A stretch of 64,000 nucleotides of DNA. It comes from Membranipora membranacea. Lineage: Eukaryota > Bryozoa > Gymnolaemata > Cheilostomatida > Membraniporidae. Numbering within the stretch: the stretch's first letter is position 1; each line of letters begins with the position of its first letter. Position numbers and translations under genes: made by a program. Of the stretch, positions 60,072 through 64,000 are shown in pieces. The stretch covers positions 15,438,001 through 15,502,000 of the forward strand of contig OU612065.1 of the NCBI GenBank assembly GCA_914767715.1, read 5' to 3'. Under the pieces are notes generated by a model. It was not told the DNA's origin. It saw only the letters and a program-made list of their open reading frames with translations, and did no database searches.

Positions 60072-61490
60072 ACTTGAGTGCTCTTTTGTCAATATATTGG
60101 CTATTGAACGCATAGAATCACATTTCCGATGTTAAGGCTTTGCATTTTTTAGTATTGAGTAATGTTAAATAGAGCTCTTTATTATCCTATCATACTTCAT
60201 CATGATGAATTAGAAACTTGGAATGAAAAAGTGTGTTGTTATTCTTTTATACTAGTAAGCAGCAATAATGGAAAAGCATCCTCATATATCCTAAAAATTA
60301 CGTGATCGACTCAAGGTCTATCCCAGAGAACAGTATCTAGTTGAGGTTTGACGTGTAAAAGAGGGACATAATAGTTGAGTGGAATCCGGCTACCCATGAA
60401 TGCCATAACTCCATATACTCATCATACACTTTTTGGTAGACATCATCCTGATATGCGTTTTTTCATAACACGCCAAAGAAATAGGACAAAAGAGCAGGGA
60501 ATAAAAGGAAGGAAAACAACAAGAAAGCGGAACAAAAAGCAAGGGGAAAATTATTCATTTTTTTATCTGGGAAGTAGGAACTTAAATTGATATTACATAG
60601 TATACATGTATCATTTTCAATCAACCTGGAACTTGCTCTATGATTTGAAAAAAATTACTCGAAAAGGAACCATTGAGAATTCATACAGTTTCATATTGCT
60701 ATAAATTTACTGGTTCCGGGCTCACTTTTTAAGTCTTCAGATCTCAAACCTCAGACTCATCAGTTTGAGTATACGGTCTCACCACCAAACAATGTTCAAC
60801 GTTCAGGAAAATACCCTACGCTGAAGGTTTACTTGACCACCAATCACTTCCGCTCATTCCCCTTCCCACTCGACCTCTCCCCCTCACATTAGATGTTGCT
60901 ATGCTGTTAGGTGTGTGTTTTTGTTCTAATTGTATGGTAATAATAGGCTCCTACTTAGTCAAGGAGTCTGTTTGTTTGCTTAATAAACATCAAAATTTAA
61001 TGAACTCTAGTATAGTTGAAGTTAATAAAACGCTCGCTCGTTGTTCAAAGAGAAACTGGAATGTTTATTCAGTGAACTTAGCTACGTTTATTTGACCGAT
61101 AGGGTATTTATATGCTGGCAAAATGGTCTTGAATGCATCAAAAGCCTTGGCAAACAAATAGTGTAAATGTTAAAATGGCCAGAGTATATAATATGAAGAA
61201 AACAGTAACAGCAAAACAGAAAATCTTGAGCAGTTCAGAAACAGAATAAGTTAAAACTTAATGGCAAATAAGATCATCGCGTGTCACATCGAATGTCACA
61301 TCACATGTTAGATGGCGTGTTTTAGAGATTGCATAGGCTAGCCTCAACAATATAAACATATAAACGAGGCAATGTGAGATACAAGTTACCAAATAGTTTT
61401 TGTCTTATCTTTGCCCCTAAGTGCCTCTAAATTAGGCGACTTATTTGCAGTCAGAGATTTCAAAGTCTATAAACCCCTTATATTATAGGT
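60072..61490. other. Convergent spacer between mL45 and the desaturase
   Basis: 3' flank of mL45 and downstream region of the desaturase gene. Open frames (60375-60590, 60901-61095) have no domain and include low-complexity lysine/arginine-rich sequence. No gene was recognised. Confidence 0.5.
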
Positions 61491-61496
61491 TTTATT
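61491..61496 (-). promoter_or_regulatory. AATAAA overlapping the desaturase stop codon
   Basis: The coding sequence ends AGG TAA TAA A on the minus strand, so AATAAA begins inside the stop codon. If used, the 3' UTR would be only about 15-30 bases. No better signal was sought far downstream. Confidence 0.35.
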
Positions 61497-62769
61497 ACCT
61501 TGGATCAAGTGTAAAATGAACTGACATGAGTTTTAGTTGACTTAATGTTCGCTTGACAGCATCAAGCCATCCGCAGTGATCATATTTTAAGTTATGTTGG
61601 TCGCAGACCTTTTTGACTAGGACTGTTGCTTTTCTGTAATTGTGACGAGGCATTCTGGGAAAGAGATGATGTACTAGATGAAAGTTAAGTCCACCATGAA
61701 ACCAGTCCATCCACCATGGTGTAATTATGTCAATATTACTCTCGACTTGCATTCTGTACCAATGTATTTTGGTAGTGATATCAGGAACTTCGTGGAAGGC
61801 TTTTGCGTAATGACTAATGAGCAGCTGTATATGAAGAACGCCTTCACATATGGCGGCAATGGCATAAAATTTGGCAATAACGGTATAGGAAGGTAAATAA
61901 GATAGCAGCAGACATATCCAAACCCAGTGTAACCCTGTAGCAAAAAGTTCTCGAGGACTTTTTTCATGTCGTATAGCTTCTTTCATAATGGCTATTCTGC
62001 CAACGAACACGCACAACGGAATGAAAGTAAAATGCTGCACTTTGATACAAAGCCAGGCCAGTTTGTTTTGGTAGAATGGCCAGAGTTTCTGATTTTGGGC
62101 CCAGATAGTGTTCTGCTTCATTTGTGGGTCAGCGAAGGATTGGCTGTGGTCGACGCTGTTAGTTAGTGCGTGGTGTACGAAATGTTCTTTTCTCCACCAG
62201 GAACCACTTACTCCAAAACAAAGTGTTCCGAATAATGAACCCATCCACGAGTCGATTTTCCGGTTCTGTGTGAACTGGTTGTGTTCAAAGTCGTGCATAA
62301 AGAACCCACATTGCTGCCAGAAAGCAGCCAGGAAGACAGCGCCTATATATACTATTGGTGAGGTGTTATACTTTGCTACAATAGTCGCAGTGGACGCCAG
62401 TAGAAGGAAGGCAACGAGAAATTTTCTTGAATACCAATAGTAATCCACATCGTAGTAACCTTCTTTTTGGAAGTACTTTCCAAGTTGGGTGAAAGCCACA
62501 CCCGCTTCATCTACTTCCGCCTTGATCTCTTCCATCTTCCCACAGGGTTTCCGGTGTTTCAGGACAGAGTCTTTGTGGAAAGCGTGAAATGCTGCTGATG
62601 CATCTTTACCCACAAACTGCTTGATGACGTCGCCTCCTGGATGGTAGGGAATAAACTTTGTAATGTCATACCAATATCCATCTATACCGATACATTGTCT
62701 GTTTATGAGATTCTCATCATTGCTATGTTCACAGCTGGCCCAAACCACTCCATTGCCGTTCAGATCCAT
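61495..62769 (-). CDS. Cytochrome b5-fused front-end fatty acid (or sphingoid base) desaturase, intronless
   Basis: A single uninterrupted frame of 424 residues, the usual length for front-end desaturases. Residues 1-80 form a cytochrome b5 domain with the HPGGD heme motif (43-47) and a second histidine in FHAFHKD (62 or 65). Hydrophobic segments surround 118-155 and 250-310. Histidine box 1 is HDFEH (159-163) and box 2 is HFVHH (196-200) in WWRKEHFVHHALTN. Box 3 is HLVHH (364-368) in GGLNFHLVHHLFPRMPRHNY. Such enzymes insert a double bond between an existing one and the carboxyl end (delta-4, -5, -6 or -8) at the ER, using electrons from the fused b5. Box 3 normally starts with glutamine (QxxHH) in this family; here it is histidine, which may affect activity or regioselectivity. 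Unlike every other host gene here it has no intron. Substrate not predictable from sequence. Confidence 0.94.
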   Translation of the reverse strand: MDLNGNGVVWASCEHSNDENLINRQCIGIDGYWYDITKFIPYHPGGDVIKQFVGKDASAAFHAFHKDSVLKHRKPCGKMEEIKAEVDEAGVAFTQLGKYFQKEGYYDVDYYWYSRKFLVAFLLLASTATIVAKYNTSPIVYIGAVFLAAFWQQCGFFMHDFEHNQFTQNRKIDSWMGSLFGTLCFGVSGSWWRKEHFVHHALTNSVDHSQSFADPQMKQNTIWAQNQKLWPFYQNKLAWLCIKVQHFTFIPLCVFVGRIAIMKEAIRHEKSPRELFATGLHWVWICLLLSYLPSYTVIAKFYAIAAICEGVLHIQLLISHYAKAFHEVPDITTKIHWYRMQVESNIDIITPWWMDWFHGGLNFHLVHHLFPRMPRHNYRKATVLVKKVCDQHNLKYDHCGWLDAVKRTLSQLKLMSVHFTLDPR

Positions 62770-64000
62770 CCAGGTTCTTTTACTCAGCCCTCACCACTGA
62801 AACCCCAGCTGTGAAAGTCAAGGAACTAACTGGATAATTAGATGGCTTGATTTAGCGCCAAATAAGTATAGAATGAACATACGACATACTATCTAGCGCA
62901 TGTTACATCATGAATAGCCTCAGCACTTTTCCTTTATTCAACTCGCACAACTACAATCATTAGCTCTTCACAGTTTTTCCTGGACTCAAAAGTGCAAGCT
63001 ATCTTTTGTTTGCTTGGTTGCTATGCATTAAGCCGCAGCCACAACAAACTTTACCCTCAATGCTTAAATTTGTGGACTCAGGTAGTTAGCTATGATTCTA
63101 TGAAATGCCCTATGAGATATATTCAGGCTTCATTATCCAAAAGCTCATGATTAATGAAAGCTCATTTGATATTCAATAATGGGAATGCCTCAAAATCAAT
63201 AGCAAAGCGAAGGCGAATTGAAGTGACTGATTTACAAATTAAAAATAGGTTTTAGTCAAACAATTTATTGTTTATACCTTTTAGCATCAATATAGTGGAT
63301 TATTATGTAATTTAACATGCCATGACATTGCCAAACATGTTTAAAGTCATATTTTTGTAGAGATGTTGCTACGCCCACAAATAGCAACAGCAGGGAATTA
63401 TGTTTACACCAAACAACACAAATTTTCAAAATCGCTGTTAATTCAAAGACTTCAAATTGTCCCATTCCCTCAATGAGTCTGAGTCACTAAACAACTAGAT
63501 AGGGATTGACTGTTAATTATTTCAGTGTAGGTGCACCAAATTCAATATTTCCCCATCCTCATTCACTCACAATGCTGCAGATCCTACTTCCTCTATCAAT
63601 CTAAACATTAACGGATATTAATAATTTAATATTTTAGTGGTTCCTCTACTCCATTGTTGCTACCCTCCCTGTTGCCATGTAAGTAAATGTAACTTGCCTT
63701 CGTTGACTACGGCCGTCCGCCCGCTATATCCGATCAGCTGGGTCGTATTTCGATGTATTAATATTACCTAAAATATAGCGCTAAGCGCTCAAGCTGTCCG
63801 TCTGAAACTTTCGGTAGGAATTTAGTCGAATATGACTGGTTAATAATTTGATTTGATATTTGTACATCATTTCCGCTACTTGTGTGTCGTGTTAATCGCT
63901 ACTGTTCACAGACTTCAGTCATAACATACGATTGGTAATAATTTGACAAATTAATTTGAACATTTTTATTTGATAATAATACTATAATATGTTCAGCACA
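62770..64000. other. Upstream region of the desaturase to the window edge
   Basis: Presumed promoter of the minus-strand desaturase, then AT-rich sequence to the edge. No exon, RNA gene or repeat was recognised. Confidence 0.5.

Overview
The window is nuclear DNA of an animal. Genes are split by canonical GT-AG introns of about 0.1 to 4.7 kb, gene density is roughly one per 5 to 6 kb on both strands, base composition is AT-rich, and the genome carries non-LTR retrotransposons, a tRNA-derived SINE candidate, short hairpin (MITE-like) elements and poly(G) runs. Gene content (tetraspanin, GRIP, NEK4, NitFhit, CREC-family protein, SOCS-box protein) is metazoan. The insect-chemoreceptor-like fragment, the NitFhit fusion and the compact layout point to an invertebrate, perhaps an early-branching one (placozoan, sponge or cnidarian grade). 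The species cannot be named from the sequence. I built the gene models by hand from splice signals, reading-frame phase and family resemblance.

Region by region. 1-1.9 kb (+): the 3' part of a gustatory-receptor-like seven-transmembrane gene, with an in-frame TGA. 2.1-5.75 kb (-): an ankyrin-repeat/SOCS-box protein with an in-frame TAG, convergent with the receptor gene. 7.3-13.96 kb (+): a five-exon tetraspanin with a 4.7 kb first intron. 16.1-20.74 kb (-): a six-exon calumenin/reticulocalbin-type protein with signal peptide, six EF-hands and a terminal HDEF. 22.1-24.8 kb (-): a 5'-truncated LINE with a long intact endonuclease/reverse-transcriptase frame. 26.2-36.9 kb (+): a 20-exon, seven-PDZ GRIP-type scaffold, with a two-exon RING/B-box gene nested antisense in one intron (34.3-35.0 kb). 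37.9-38.1 kb (-): a possible terminal exon of an unrecognised gene. 39.2-39.5 kb (-): a decayed fragment of a second LINE. 41.2-43.6 kb (+): NEK4-type kinase. 44.4-49.15 kb (+): NitFhit. 49.85-52.5 kb (-): ARP5. 54.1-60.07 kb (+): mitochondrial ribosomal protein mL45. 61.5-62.8 kb (-): an intronless front-end desaturase fused to cytochrome b5.

The genes do not form a pathway. They are neighbours in an ordinary gene-dense segment: calcium handling in the secretory pathway, synapse-type scaffolding, ciliary or DNA-damage kinase, dinucleotide and deaminated-glutathione metabolism, INO80 chromatin remodelling, mitochondrial translation and polyunsaturated lipid synthesis. I saw no operon, CRISPR, phage or clear novel multi-gene system. 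The most informative observations are the exon architecture of the GRIP gene (six PDZ domains split at the same codon and phase), the nested antisense RING/B-box gene, single nonsense codons in two adjacent otherwise open genes, the altered third histidine box of the desaturase, and several families of dispersed inverted repeats.
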